This document shows, piece by piece, positions 33,640 to 48,333 of a stretch of DNA of 64,000 bases. The position numbers and the translations under genes are program-made. The number at the start of each line of letters is the position of its first letter. Positions within the stretch are counted from its first letter, which is position 1. Origin of the DNA: Panorpa germanica (lineage: Eukaryota > Arthropoda > Insecta > Mecoptera > Panorpidae); contig OY783213.1 in NCBI GenBank assembly GCA_963678705.1, positions 310,001 through 374,000 on the forward strand. The letters run 5' to 3'. The notes below the pieces were generated by a model. That model had not been told where the DNA came from, did not search any database, and was given only the letters and a program-made list of their open reading frames with translations.

Positions 33640-35010
33640 GTTGCAAAACAATATTAACGTCCTTGTAAACCAATACGTAGGTCTTCCTATTTCTATTAAG
33701 TCCCATCTGTTTTGCCAGAGCTTATGCATATATGCATGCATCTCTTTTGCAATACATTTGGTATCGTCTCCAGACTTTTATCTTACAGCCGCATTAACTT
33801 TAAATCCTCAAAATTTGTCGCATTAACTTTAATCATTAAAATTTGATTTTTTCAGTTCTAGCGTAATGTGTACTTGAGTGAGTGCATGAGTTATTTTTAA
33901 ATCTAAAGGAATTGTCCCCGAAATCACCTGCACCGCTTCTGTAGATACAGTTCTGCAACACCGCGTCATCGTCAATAACATAGTTCTTTGCATGGAGGAT
34001 CCGGAATATTGATCCTGTGGTACCATGCATTTATTTAATTTTTTGCCGTAATTAATTTCTCACTTTTAATCACTTTTTTCACATAAAGTAGCAGAGCCGA
34101 TCACACACATAGTAGATAGAAACCACTTGTGTTGCAAAGCAATATTAACGTCCTTGTTAACCAATACGTAGGTCTTTCTATTTCTATTAAGTCCCATCTG
34201 TCTTGCCAGAGCTTATGCATATATGCATTCATCTCTTTGGCAGTACATTAGTATTGTCTCTAGACTTTTATCCTACAGCCGCATTACCTTTAAATCTTTA
34301 AAATTAGATTTTTTTAGTTCTAGCGTAATTTGTGCTTGAGTGACTGCATGAGCAATTTTCAAATCTAAAAGGAATTGTCCCCGATATCACCTGCACCACT
34401 TCTGTAGATACAGTTCTGCAACAACGCGTCATCGTCAATAACATAGTGCTTTGCATGGAGGTTTCGGAAGATTGATCCTGTGGTACCATGCCGAAGCACA
34501 ATACACAACCATTGGCATAAATGCCTTCTTGTATAGTGCCGGCATAGTTGCTGAGTTTAAGCTCCATTCCGTCCTTGTGACACGCGCAATGTGTGTTACA
34601 AGTTTACCATTCGTTGTTACCGTATTTGTTTCGTAGCTTTCTAGCTCTAAGAAACTACAGATTTTATCTATAGCAGGTCGAGAACGGCTTTCTAGTTGTT
34701 TTCTACTATTTGCACTGATAAGAATCACATTATCGTCAAGAAAACATACGTTTACACAACCTTTCGAGTGAGAAACACAGTTCTCGTCAAAAACCATGTT
34801 CAAGAGCTCAGGCCTCATTACGGATCGCTGAAGACAACCTTTAGATAGTTGCCTTTTCATGGAACAGTAATTGATTTGTAAAAATTATGTTTGACAATGA
34901 AGAAAGTTCTCCATAGCACTGTAGACGTACCTAGAAGTTTTTGCCGGCCTAATTCTTTGAAGGTCACTTGGTCACCGGACATTATCAAAGGCACACTAAA
35001 TTTCTAAAAA
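33640..35010 (-). pseudogene. Chimeric double RT relic
   Basis: 34135-35010 is a full relic with CFLDDNVIL (34435-34860), almost identical to the one at 9545-10430. It is followed by a second, partial post-RT copy at 33640-34027. The join near 34027 links the RT segment directly to the non-coding block of another monomer at a CCATGC/CATTTATT boundary, the mark of unequal exchange. Confidence 0.8.
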
Positions 35011-35689
35011 TATCTCATGTACATACTTGTACTTATGCCTACTCACTTACCATTTGTTTGTTACTATTGAATGTTCATGAACGATCAATCACTATTTCCA
35101 AGAAAACCGCATATATTGTTCACTTAATCACTTATATCAATAAACACACTCTCTTTATTATTTAAAACACGCATTTACATAAACTAATTCTTATGTTTTA
35201 ATATTATTTATAGTTAATGTTATTCGACTTATTTAATAGTGGGCGGCAACTTTTTGTCTTCCGTATATTTGTAGTGTTTGTAGGGGTCTTTCTTATATAG
35301 CTCTACAGATTTCTTGAATTTCTTAACCACTTGATGTTTTAGCACTAACACTAACCTAAATATTATTACTTTTTTTGTCTATCGCACTTATTATTGTCTT
35401 ATATCAAACAACAAAGTTACAATTTTGAGGTTATGTTTATAAGACCGCGTGTACGCGTAATGGAAAATTCGTTTTTAACACTGCTTTCCAACTGTCAAAC
35501 TTTTGTAAAAACACTTTGTTTAGGGTAAATTAACACAAATTTAAAACAAACTTAAATACTTTTCGTTAGAAAAAGTATTCATATAATTTATTTAATTTTC
35601 TCCGTAATTAATTTTTCACTTTTAATCACTTTTTTCACCTAAAGTAGCAGGAGCCGATCACACACGTAGTAGATAGGGACTACTTGTGT

Positions 35690-36597
35690 TGCAAAGCAAT
35701 ATTAACGTCCTTGTAAACCAATACGTAGGTCTTCCTATTTCTATTAAGTCCCATCTGTCTTGCCAGAGCTTATGCATATATGCATGCATCTCTTTTGCAA
35801 TACATTTGGTATCGTCTCCAGACTTTTATCCTACAGCCGTATTAACTTTAAATCCTCAAAATTGTCGCATTAACTTTAAATCATCAAAATTTGATTTTTT
35901 CAGTTCTAGCGTAATTTGTTCTTAAGTGAGTGCATGAGTTATTTTTAAATCTAAAGGAATTGTCCCCGATATCACCTGCACCACTTCTGTAGATACAGTT
36001 CTGCAACAACGCGTCATCGTCAATAACATAGTTCTTTGCATGGAGGATCCGGAAGATTGATCCTGTGGAACCATGCCGAAGCACAATACACAACCATTGG
36101 CATAAATTCCCCCTTGTATAGTGTCGGCATAGTTGCCGAATTTAAGCTCCATTCCGTCCTTGTGACACGCGCAAGGTGTGTTACAAGTTTATCATTTGTT
36201 GTTACCGTATTTGTTTCGTAGCTTTGTAGCTTCAAGAAACTACAGAATTTATCGTATAGCAGGTCGAGAACGGCTTTTTAGTTGTTCTTTACTATTTGCA
36301 CCGATAAGGATCACATTATTGTCGGCAAAACATACGTTTACACAACCTTTCGAGTGAGAAACACAGTTCTCGTCGAATACCATGTTCCAGAGCTCAGGCC
36401 CTATTACGGATCGCTAAGGACAACCTTTAGATAGTTGCCTTTTCATGGAACGGTAATCGGTTTGTAAAATTATTGTTCAACAATGAAAATAGTTCTTCAT
36501 AGCGCAGTAGACGTTCTTAGAGGTTTTTGCCGGTCTAATTATTTGTAGGTCACTTGGCTACCAGACATTATCAATGACACACTGAATTTCTATAAAT
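35690..36597 (-). pseudogene. R1-clade RT relic (monomer ending near 36597)
   Basis: A near-duplicate of 32050-32962, also with the CFADNN variant. An extra base near 36254 breaks the frame, leaving only 36020-36235 open. Confidence 0.8.
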
Positions 36598-37279
36598 ATC
36601 TTATGTACATTCTTGTACTTAAGCCTTCTTACTTACCATTTGTTGTTACCATTGATTGTTTATGAACGATCAATCACTTCTTCAAAAAAAACTGCATATA
36701 TTGTTCACCTAATCACTAATAACAATTAATACACTCTCTTTATTATGTGAAACACGCATTTATATAAACTAATTCTTATGTTTTTAATATTATTTATAGT
36801 TAATGTTAATCGATTTAGTTAATAGTAAGCGGCAACCTTTTGTCTTCCGTAAATTTGTAGTGTTTATAGAGGTCTTCCTTATATAGCTCTACAGATTTTT
36901 TAAATTTCTTAACCACCTGATGTTTTAGCACTAACACTAACCTAATTATTATCACTTTTTTTGTCTATCGCACTTATTAATGTCTTATTTCAAACATCAA
37001 AGTTACAATTTTGAGGTTATGTTTATAAGACCGCGTGTACGCGTAATGAAAAATTCGTTTTTAACACTGGTTTCCAACTGTCAAACGTTTGTAAAAACAC
37101 TTTGTTTAGGGTAACTTAACACAAATTTAAAACAAACTTAAATACATTTCGTTCAAAAAAGTATTCATATAATTTATTTAATTTTTTTCCATAACTAATT
37201 TCTTACTTTTAATCACTTTTTTCACCTAAAGTAGCAGGAGCCGATCACACACATAGTAGATAGGAACCACTTGTGTTGC

Positions 37280-38184
37280 AAAGCAATATTAACGTCCTTG
37301 TAAACCAATACGTAGGTCTTCCTTTTTGTATTAAGTCCCATCTGTCTTGCCAGAGCTTATGCATATATGCATTTATCTCTTTGGCAATATATTTGGTATC
37401 GTCTCCAGACTTTTATCCTACAGCCGCATTACCTTAAAATTCTCCAAATTTGTCGCATTAATTTTAAATAATCAAAACTTGATTTTTTCAGTTCTAGCGT
37501 AATTTGTACTTGAGTAAGTGCATGAGTGATTTTTAAATCTAAAGGAATTGTCCACAATATCACCTGCACCACTTCTGTAGATACAGTTCTGCAACAACGC
37601 GGTATCGTCAATAACATAGTTCTTAGCATAGAAGATCTGGAAGATTAATCCTGTAATACCATGCTAAAGCAAAATACACAATTATTGGCATAAATGCCCT
37701 TTTGCATAGTGTCGGCATAGTTGCCGAGTTTAAGCATCATTCCGTCCTTGTGACACGCGCAAGGTGTGTTACAAGTTTATCATTCGTTGTTACTGTATTT
37801 GTTTCGTAGCTTTGTAGCTTCAAGAAACTACAGATTTTATATATAGCAGGTCGAGAACGGCTTTTTTAGTTGTTCTGTACTATTTGCACCGATAAGGATC
37901 ACATTATCGTTGGCAAAACAAACGTCTACACAACCTTTCGATTGAGAAACACAGTTCTAGTCAAATACCATGATCCAGATCTCAGGCCCCATTACAGATC
38001 GCTGAGGACAACCTTTAGATAGTTGCCTTTTCATGGAACAGTAGTCGGTTGTAAAATTAATGTTCGACAATGAAAATAGTTCTCCATAGCGCAGTAGACG
38101 TACCTAGAGGTTTTTGCCGGTCTAATTCTTTGAAGGTCACTTGGCCACCAGACATTATCAAAGGCACACTGAATTTCTATAAAT
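37280..38184 (-). pseudogene. R1-clade RT relic (monomer ending near 38184)
   Basis: First of the subgroup with CFANDN at motif C (first Asp of the pair changed to Asn). A stop replaces Glu in the FDEN motif (near 37957). It pairs with 43594-44506. Confidence 0.78.
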
Positions 38185-38857
38185 ATCTCATGTACATACT
38201 TGTACTTATGCCTACTTACTTACCATTTGTTTGTAACCATTAAATGTTTATGAACGATCAATCGCTATTTCCAAGAAAACCGCATATATTGTTCACTTAA
38301 TCACTTATAACAATTAATACACTCTCTCTATTATTTCAAACACGCATTTATATAAACTAATTCTTTGTTTTAATATTATTTATAGTTAATGGTAATCGAC
38401 TTACTTGATAGTGGGCGTCAACCTTTTGTCTTTCGTATATTTGTAGTGTTTATATGAGGTCTTTCTTATATAGCTCTACAGATTTCTTGAATTTCTTAAC
38501 CACTTGATGTTTTAGCACTAACACTAACCTAATTATTATCACTTTTTTTGTCTATCGCATTTATTAATGTGTTATTTCAAACATCAAAGTTACAATTTTG
38601 AGGTTATGTTTATAAGACCGCGTGTACGCGTAATGAAAATTTCTTTTTAACACTGGTTTCCAAATGTCAAACTTTTGTAAAAACACTTTGTTTAGGGTAA
38701 ATTAACACAAATTTAAAACAAACCTAAATACTTTCGTTTGAAAAAGTATTCATATAATTTATTTAATTTTTTTCCATAATTAATTTTTCACTATTAATCA
38801 CTTTTTTTACCTAAAGTAGCAAGAGCCGATCACACACATAGTAGATAGGAAACACTT

Positions 38858-39770
38858 GTGTTGCAAAGCAATATTACCGTCCTTGTAAACCAATACGTAG
38901 GTCTTTCTTTTTGTATTAAGTCCCATCTGTCTTGCCAGAGCTTATACATATATGCATTTATCTCTTTGGCAATATATTTGGTATCGTCTCCAGACTTTTA
39001 TCCTACAGCCGCATTACCTTTAAATCCTCGAAATTTGTCGCATTAATTTTAAATCATCAAAATTTGATTTTTTTAGTTCTAGCGTAATTTGTACTTGAGT
39101 AAGTGCATGAGTGATTTTTAAATCTAAAGGAATTGTCCCCAATATCACCTGCACCACTTCTGTAGATACAGTTCTGCAACAACGCGGTATCGTCAATAAC
39201 ATAGTTCTTTGCATGGAAGATCTGGAAGATTATTCCTGTAATACCATGCCGAAGCAAAATACACAATTATTGGCATAAATGCCCTTTTGCATAGTGTCGG
39301 CATAGTTGCCGAGTTTAAGCTTCATTCCGTCCTTGTGACACGCGCAAGGTGTGGTACAAGTTTATCATTCGTTGTTACTGTATTTGTTTCGTAGCTTTGT
39401 AGCTTCAAGAAACTACAGATTTTATATATAGCAGGTCGAGAACGGCTTTTTAGTTGTTCTGTACTATTTGCACCGATAAAATCACATTATCGTTGGCAAA
39501 ACATACGTCTACACAACCTTTCGAGTGAGAAACACAGTTTTTCGTCGAATACCATGTTCCAGAGCTCAGGCCCCATTACGAATCGCTGAGGACAACCTTT
39601 AGATAGTTGCCTTTTCATGGAACGGTAATCGGTTTGTAAAATTAATGTTCGACAATGAAAATAGTTCTCCATAGCGCAGTAGACGTACCTAGAGGTTTTT
39701 GCCGGCCTAATTCTTTGAAGGTCATTTGGCCACCAGACATTATCAAAGGCACACTGAATTTCTATAAATA
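38858..39770 (-). pseudogene. R1-clade RT relic (monomer ending near 39770)
   Basis: Starts well (MENYFHCRTLILQTDYR at 39672) but an extra T near 39540 shifts the frame before motif C. It pairs with 45181-46093, which lacks that insertion. Confidence 0.78.
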
Positions 39771-40433
39771 TCTCATGTACATACTTGTACTTATGCCTAC
39801 TTACTTACCATTGAATGTTCATTAACGATCAATCGCTATTTGCAAGAAAACCGCATAAATTGTTCACTTAATCACTTATAACAATTAATACACTCTCTTT
39901 ATTATTTAAAACACGCATTTATATAAACTAATTCTTATGTTTTAATAATATTTATAGTTAATGTTAATCGACTTACTTGATAGTGGGCGGCAACCTTTTG
40001 TCTTCCGTATATTTGTAGTATTTAGATGAGGAGGTCTTTCATATATAGCTCGACAGATTTCTTGAATTTCTTACCCACTTGATGTTTTAGCACTAACACT
40101 AACCTAATTATTATCATTTTTTTTGTCTATCGCACTTATTAATGTCTTATATCAAACATCAAAGTAACAATTTTAAAGTTATGTTTATAAGACTGCGTGT
40201 ACGCGTAATAAAAATTCGTTTTTAACACTGGTTTCCAACTGTGAAACTTTTGTAAAAACACTTTGTTTAGGGTAAATTAACACAAATTTAAAACAAACTT
40301 AAATACTTTACGTTTAAAAAAGTATTCATATAATTTATTTAATTTTTTTCCGTAATTAATTTCTCACCTTTAATCACTTTTTTCACCTAAAGTAGCAGGA
40401 GCCGATCACACACATAGTAGATAGCAACCACTT

Positions 40434-41337
40434 GTGTTGCAAAGCAATATTACCGTCCTTGTTAACCAATACGTAGATCTTCCTTTTTGTATTAAGACCC
40501 ATCTGTCTTGCCAGAGCTTATGCATATATGCATTCATCTCTTTGGCAATATATTTGGTATCGTCTCTAGACTTTTATCCTACAGCCGCATTAACTTTAAA
40601 TCCTCGAAATATGTCGCATTATTTTAAATCATCAAAATTTGATTTTTTCAGTTCTAGCGTAACTTGTACTTGAGTAAGTGCATGAGTGATTTTTAAAACT
40701 AAAGGAATTGTTTACAATATCACCTGCACCACTTCTGTAGATACAGTTCTGCAACAACGCGTCATCGTCAATAACATAGTTCTTTGCATGGAAGATCTGG
40801 AAGATTGATCCTGTAATACCATGCCGAAGCACAATACACGACCATTGGCATAAATGCCCCCTTGTATTGTGTCGGCATAGTTGCCGAGTTTAAGCTTCAT
40901 TCCGTCCTTGTGACACGCGCAAGGTGTGTTACAAGTTTATCATTCGTTGTTACCGTATTTGTTTCATAGCTTCAAGAATCTACAGATTTTATCTATAGCA
41001 GGTCGAGAACGGCTTTCTAGTTGTTCTGTACTATTTGCACCGATAAGGATCACACTATTGTTGGCAAAACATACGTTTACACAACCTTTCGGGTGAGAAA
41101 CACAGTTCTCGTCGAATACCAAGTTACAGAGCTCAGGCCCCATTACGGATCGCTGAGGACAACCTCAAGATAGTTGCTTTTTCATGGAACGGTAATCGGT
41201 TTGTAAAATTAATGTTCGACAATGAAAATAGTTCTCCATAGCGCAGTAGACGTACCTAGAGGTTTTTGCCGGTCTAATTCTTTGAAGGTCACTTGGCCAC
41301 CAGACATTATCAAAGGCACACTGAATTTCTATAAATA
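40434..41337 (-). pseudogene. R1-clade RT relic (monomer ending near 41337)
   Basis: Carries CFANNS at motif C (both Asp lost) and a short deletion in the TTTGTAGCTTC repeat near 40970. It pairs with 46754-47657. Confidence 0.78.
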
Positions 41338-42022
41338 TTTCATGTACATACTTGGACTTATGCCTACTTACTTACCATTTGTTTGTTACCATTGAATGTT
41401 CATGAACGATCAATCACTATTTCCAAGGAAACAGCATATATTGTTCACTTAATCACTTATAACAATTAATACATCTCTTAATACTCTCTTTATTATTTCA
41501 AACACACATTTATATAAACTAATTCTTATGTTTTAATATTATTTATAGTTAATGTTAATCGACTTACTTAATAGTGGGCGGCAACCTTTTGTCTTCCGTA
41601 TATTTGTAGTGTTTATATGAGGTCTTCCTTATATAGCTCTACAGATTTCTTGAATTTCTTAACCACTTGATGTTTTAGCACTAACACTAACCTAATTATT
41701 ATCACTTTTTTTGTCTATCGCATTTATTAATGTGTTATTTCAAACATCAAAGTTACAATTTTGAGGTTATGTTTATAAGACCGCGTGTACGCGTAATGAA
41801 AAATTCGTTTTTAACACTGGTTTCTAACTGTCAAACTTTTGTAAAAACACTTTGTTTAGGGTAAATTAACACAAATTTAAAACAAACTTAAATACTTTTC
41901 GTTTGAAAAAGTATTCATATAATTTATTTAATTTTTTTCCATAATTAATTTCTCACTATTAATCACTTTTTTCACCTAAAGTAGCAGGAGCCGATCACAC
42001 ACATAGTAGATAGGAACCACTT

Positions 42023-42917
42023 GTGTTGCAAAGCAATATTAACGTCTTTGTAAACCAATACGTAGGTTTTTCTTTTTGTATTAAGTCCCATCTGTCTTGC
42101 CAGAGGCATCTCTTTGGCAATATATTTGGTATCGTCTCCAGACTTTTATCCTACAGCCGCATTACCTTTAAATCCTCGAAATTTGTCGCATTAATTTTAA
42201 ATCATCAAAATTTGATTTTTTCAGTTCTAGCGTAATTTGTACTTGAGTAAGTGCATGAGTGATTTTTAAATCTAAAGGAATTGTCCCCAATATCACCTGC
42301 ACCACTTCTGTAGATACAGTTCTGCAACAACGCGTCATCGTCAATAATATAATTCTTTGCATGGAAGATCTGGAAGATTGATCCTGTAATACCATGCCGA
42401 AGCACAATACACAACCATTGGCATAAATGCCCCCTTGTATAGTGTCGGCATAGTTGCCGAGTTTAAGCTTTATTCCGTCCTTTTGACACGCGCAAGGTGT
42501 GTTACAAGTTTATTATTCGTTGTTACCGTATTTGTTTCGTAGCTTTGTAGCTTCAAGAAACTACAGATTTTATTTATAGCAGGTCGAGAACGGCTTTCTA
42601 GTTGTTCTGTACTATTTGCACCGATAAGGATCACATTATCGTTGGCAAAACATACGTCTACACAACCTTTCGATTGAGAAACACAGTTTTTGTCGAATAC
42701 CATGTTCCAGAGCTCAGGCCCCATTACAGATCGCTGAGGACAACCTTTAGATAGTTGCCTTTTCATGGAACGGTAATCGGTTTGTAAAATTAATGTTCGA
42801 CAATGAAAATAGTTCTCCATAGCGCAGTAGACGTACCTAGAGGTTTTTGCCGGTCTAATTCTTTGAAGGTCACTTGGTCACCAGACATTATCAAAGGCAC
42901 ACTGAATTTCTATAAAT
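42023..42917 (-). pseudogene. R1-clade RT relic (monomer ending near 42917)
   Basis: The 116-codon stretch 42470-42820 with CFANDN. A deletion of about 18 bp near 42105 removes the ATGCATATATGCAT block. It pairs with 48334-49228, which has the same deletion. Confidence 0.78.
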
Positions 42918-43593
42918 ATCTCATGTACATACTTGGACTTATGCCTACTTACTTACCATTTGTTTGTTACCATTGAATGTTCATAAACGATCAATCACTA
43001 TTTCCAAGAAAACCGCATATATTGTTCACTTAATCACTTATAACAATTAATACACTCTCTTTATTATTTCAAACACGCATTTAAATAAACTAATTCTTAT
43101 GTTTTAATATTATTTATAGTTAATGTTAATCGACTTACTTGATAGTGGGCGGCAACCTTTTGTGTTCCGTATATTTGTAGTGTTTATATGAGGTCTTCCT
43201 TTTATATCTCTACAGATTTCTTGAATTTCTTAACCACTTGATGTTATAGCACTAACACTAACCTAATTATTATCACTTTTTTTGTCTATCGCACTTATTA
43301 ATGTCTTATTTCAAACATCAAAGTTACAATTTTGAGGTTATGTTTATAAGACCGCGTGTACGCGTAATGAAAAATTCGTTTTTAACACTGGTTTCCAACT
43401 GTCAAACGTTTGTAAAAACACTTTGTTTAGGGTAACTTAACACAAATTTAAAACAAACTTAAATACATTTCGTTTAAAAAAGTATTCATATAATTTATTT
43501 AATTTTTTTCCATAATTAATTTCTTACTTTTAATCACTTTTTTCACCTAAAGTAGCAGGAGCCGATCACACACATAGTAGATAGGAACCACTT

Positions 43594-44506
43594 GTGTTGC
43601 AAAGCAATATTAACGTCCTTGTAAACCAATACGTAGGTCTTCCTTTTTGTATTAAGTCCCATCTGTCTTGCCAGAGCTTATGCATATATGCATTTATCTC
43701 TTTGGCAATATATTTGGTATCGTCTCCAGACTTTTATCCTACAGCCGCATTACCTTTAAATCCTCGAAATTTGTCGCATTAATTTTAAATCATCAAAACT
43801 TGATTTTTTCAGTTCTAGCGTAATTTGTACTTGAGTAAGTGCATGAGTGATTTTTAAATCTAAAGGAATTGTCCACAATATCACCTGCACCACTTCTGTA
43901 GATACAGTTCTGCAACAACGCGGTATCGTCAATAACATAGTTCTTAGCATAGAAGATCTGGAAGATTAATCCTGTAATACCATGCCAAAGCAAAATACAC
44001 AATTATTGGCATAAATGCCCTTTTGCATAGTGTCGGCATAGTTGCCGAGTTCATGCATCATTCCGTCCTTGTGACACGCGCAAGGTGTGTTACAAGTTTA
44101 TCATTCGTTGTTACTGTATTTGCTTCGTAGCTTTGTAGCTTCAAGAAACTACAGATTTTATATATAGCAGGTCGAGAACGGCTTTTTAGTTGTTCTGTAC
44201 TATTTGCACCGATAAGGATCACATTATCGTTGGCAAAACAAACGTCTTCACAACCTTTCGATTGAGAAACACAGTTCTAGTCAAATACCATGATCCAGAT
44301 CTCAGGCCCCATTACAGATCGCTGAGGACAACCTTTAGATAGTTGCCTTTTCATGGAACAGTAGTCGGTTTGTAAAATTAATGTTCGACAATGAAAATAG
44401 TTCTCCATAGCGCAGTAGACGTACCTAGAGGTTTTTGCCGGTCTAATTCTTTGAAGGTCACTTGGCCACCAGACATTATCAAAGGCACACTGAATTTCTA
44501 TAAATA
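43594..44506 (-). pseudogene. R1-clade RT relic (monomer ending near 44506)
   Basis: The second copy of the 37280-38184 type, sharing its stop in the FDEN motif (near 44279). Confidence 0.78.
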
Positions 44507-45180
44507 TCTCATGTACATACTTGTACTTATGCCTACTTACTTACCATTTGTTTGTTATTATTAAATGTTTATGAACGATCAATCGCTATTTCCAAGAAAA
44601 CCGCATATATTGTTCACTTAATCACTTATAACAATTAATACACTCTCTCTATTATTTCAAACACGCATTTATATAAACTAATTCTTATGTTTTAATATTA
44701 TTTATAGTTAATGGTAATCGACTTACTTGATAGTGGGCGTCAACCTTTTGTCTTTCGTATATTTGTAGTGTTTATATGAGGTCTTTCTTATATAGCTCTA
44801 CAGATTTCTTGAATTTCTTAACCACTTGATGTTTTAGCACTAACACTAACCTAATTATTATCACTTTTTTTGTCTATCGCATTTATTAATGTGTTATTTC
44901 AAACATCAAAGTTACAATTTTGAGGTTATGTTTATAAGACCGCGTGTACGCGTAATGAAATTTCTTTTTTAACACTGGTTTCCAAATGTCAAACTTTTGT
45001 AAAAACACTTTGTTTAGGGTAAATTAACACAAATTTAAAACAAACTTAAATACTTTTCGTTTGAAAAAGTATTCATATAATTTATTTAATTTTTTTCCAT
45101 AATTAATTTTTCACTATTAATCACTTTTTTTACCTAAAGTAGCAAGAGCCGATCACACACATAGTAGATAGGAACCACTT

Positions 45181-46093
45181 GTGTTGCAAAGCAATATTAC
45201 CGTCCTTGTAAACCAATACGTAGGTCTTTCTTTTTGTATTAAGTCCCATCTGTCTTGCCAGAGCTTATACATATATGCATTTATCTCTTTGGCAATATAT
45301 TTGGTATCGTCTCCAGACTTTTATCCTACAGCCGCATTACCTTTAAATCCTCGAAATTTGTCGCATTAATTTTAAATCATCAAAATTTGATTTTTTTAGT
45401 TCTAGCGTAATTTGTACTTGAGTAAGTGCATGAGTGATTTTTAAATCTAAAGGAATTGTCCCCAATATCACCTGCACCACTTCTGTAGATACAGTTCTGC
45501 AACAACGCGGTATCGTCAATAACATAGTTCTTTGCATGGAAGATCTGGAAGATTATTCCTGTAATACCATGCCGAAGCAAAATACACAATTATTGGCATA
45601 AATGCCCTTTTGCATAGTGTCGGCATAGTTGCCGAGTTTAAGCTTCATTCCGTCCTTGTGACACGCGCAAGGTGTGTTACAAGTTTATCATTCGTTGTTA
45701 CTGTATTTGTTTCGTAGCTTTGTAGCTTCAAGAAACTACAGATTTTATATATAGCAGGTCGAGAACGGCTTTTTAGTTGTTCTGTACTATTTGCACCGAT
45801 AAGGATCACATTATCGTTGGCAAAACATACGTCTACACAACCTTTCGAGTGAGAAACACAGTTTTCGTCGAATACCATGTTCCAGAGCTCAGGCCCCATT
45901 ACGAATCGCTGAGGACAACCTTTAGATAGTTGCCTTTTCATGGAACGGTAATCGGTTTGTAAAATTAATGTTCGACAATGAAAATAGTTCTCCATAGCGC
46001 AGTAGACGTACCTAGAGGTTTTTGCCGGCCTAATTCTTTGAAGGTCACTTGGCCACCAGACATTATCAAAGGCACACTGAATTTCTATAAATA
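45181..46093 (-). pseudogene. R1-clade RT relic (monomer ending near 46093)
   Basis: The 116-codon stretch 45645-45995 with GCPQRFVMGP and CFANDN. The second copy of the 38858 type. Confidence 0.78.
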
Positions 46094-46753
46094 TCTCATG
46101 TACATACTTGTACTTATGCCTACTTACTTACCATTGAATGTTCATTAACGATCAATCGCTATTTGCAAGAAAACCGCATAAATTGTTCACTTAATCACTT
46201 ATAACAATTAATACACTCTCTTTATTATTTAAAACACGCATTTATATAAACTAATTCTTATGTTTTAATAATATTTATAGTTAATGTTAATCGACTTACT
46301 TGATAGTGGGCGGCAACCTTTTGTCTTCCGTATATTTGTAGTATTTAGATGAGGTCTTTCATATATAGCTCGACAGATTTCTTGAATTTCTTACCCACTT
46401 GATGTTTTAGCACTAACACTAACCTAATTATTATCATTTTTTTTGTCTATCGCACTTATTAATGTCTTATATCAAACATCAAAGTAACAATTTTAAGGTT
46501 ATGTTTATAAGACTGCGTGTACGCGTAATAAAAATTCGTTTTTAACACTGGTTTCCAACTGTGAAACTTTTGTAAAAACACTTTGTTTAGGGTAAATTAA
46601 CACAAATTTAAAACAAACTTAAATACTTTACGTTTAAAAAAGTATTCATATAATTTATTTAATTTTTTTCCGTAATTAATTTCTCACCTTTAATCACTTT
46701 TTTCACCTAAAGTAGCAGGAGCCGATCACACACATAGTAGATAGCAACCACTT

Positions 46754-47657
46754 GTGTTGCAAAGCAATATTACCGTCCTTGTTAACCAATACGTAGGTCT
46801 TCCTTTTTGTATTAAGACTCATCTGTCTTGCCAGAGCTTATGCATATATGCATTCATCTCTTTAGCAATATATTTGGTATCGTCTCTAGACTTTTATCCT
46901 ACAGCCGCATTAACTTTAAATCCTCGAAATATGTCGCATTATTTTAAATCATCAAAATTTGATTTTTTCAGTTGTAGCGTAATTTGTACTTGAGTAAGTG
47001 CATGAGTGATTTTTAAATCTGAAGGAATGGTCCCCAATATGACCTGCACCCCTTCTGTAGATACAGTTCTGCAACAACGCGTCATCGTCAATAACATAGT
47101 TCTTTGCATGGAAGATCTAGAAGATTGATCCTGTAATACCATGCCGAAGCACAATACACGACCATTGGCATAAATGCCCCCTTGTATTGTGTCGGCATAG
47201 TTGCCGAGTTTAAGCTTCATTCCGTCCTTGTGACATGCGCAAGGTGTGTTACAAGTTTATCATTCGTTGTTACCGTATTTGTTTCGTAGCTTCAAGAATC
47301 TACAGATTTTATCTATAGCAGGTCGAGAACGGCTTTCTAGTTGTTCTGTACTATTTGCACCGATAAGGATCACACTATTGTTGGCAAAACATACGTTTAC
47401 ACAACCTTTCGGGTGAGAAACACAGTTCTCGTCGAATACCAAGTTACAGAGCTCAGGCCCCATTACGGATCGCTGAGGACAACCTCAAGATAGTTGCTTT
47501 TTCATGGAACGGTAATCGGTTTGTAAAATTAATGTTCGACAATGAAAATAGTTCTCCATAGCGCAGTAGACGTACCTAGAGGTTTTTGCCGGTCTAATTC
47601 TTTGAAGGTCACTTGGCCACCAGACATTATCAAAGGCATACTGAATTTCTATAAATA
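46754..47657 (-). pseudogene. R1-clade RT relic (monomer ending near 47657)
   Basis: CFANNS variant with open pieces 46939-47220 and 47260-47463. The second copy of the 40434 type. Confidence 0.78.
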
Positions 47658-48333
47658 TCTCATGTACATACTTGTACTTATGCCTACTTACTTACCATTT
47701 GTTTTTTACCATTGAATGTTCATTAACGATCAATCGCTATTTCCAAGAAAACCGCATATATTGTTCACTTAATCACTTATAACAATTAATACACTCTCTT
47801 TATTATTTAAAACACGCATTTATATAAACTAATTCTTATGTTTTAATAATATTTATAGTTAATGTTAATCGACTTACTTGATAGTGGGCGGCAACCTTTT
47901 GTCTTCCGTTTATTTGTAGTATTTAGATGAGGTCTTTCATATATAGCTCTACAGATTTCTTGAATTTCTTACCCACTTGATGTTTTAGCACTAACACTAA
48001 CCTATATATTATCACTTTTTTTTGTCTATCGCACTTAATAATGTCTTATTTCAAACATCAAAGTTACAATTTTGATGTTATGTTTATAAGACTGCGTGTA
48101 CGCGTAATGAAAAATTCGTTTTTAACACTGGTTTCCAACTGTCAAACTTTTGTAAAAACACTTTGTTTAGGGTAAATTAACACAAATTTAAAACAAACTT
48201 AAATACTTTTCGTTTGAAAAAGTATTCATATAATTTATTTAATTTTTTTCCATAATTAATTTCTCACTATTAATCACTTTTTTCACCTAAAGTAGCAGGA
48301 GCCGATCACACACATAGTAGATAGGAACCACTT

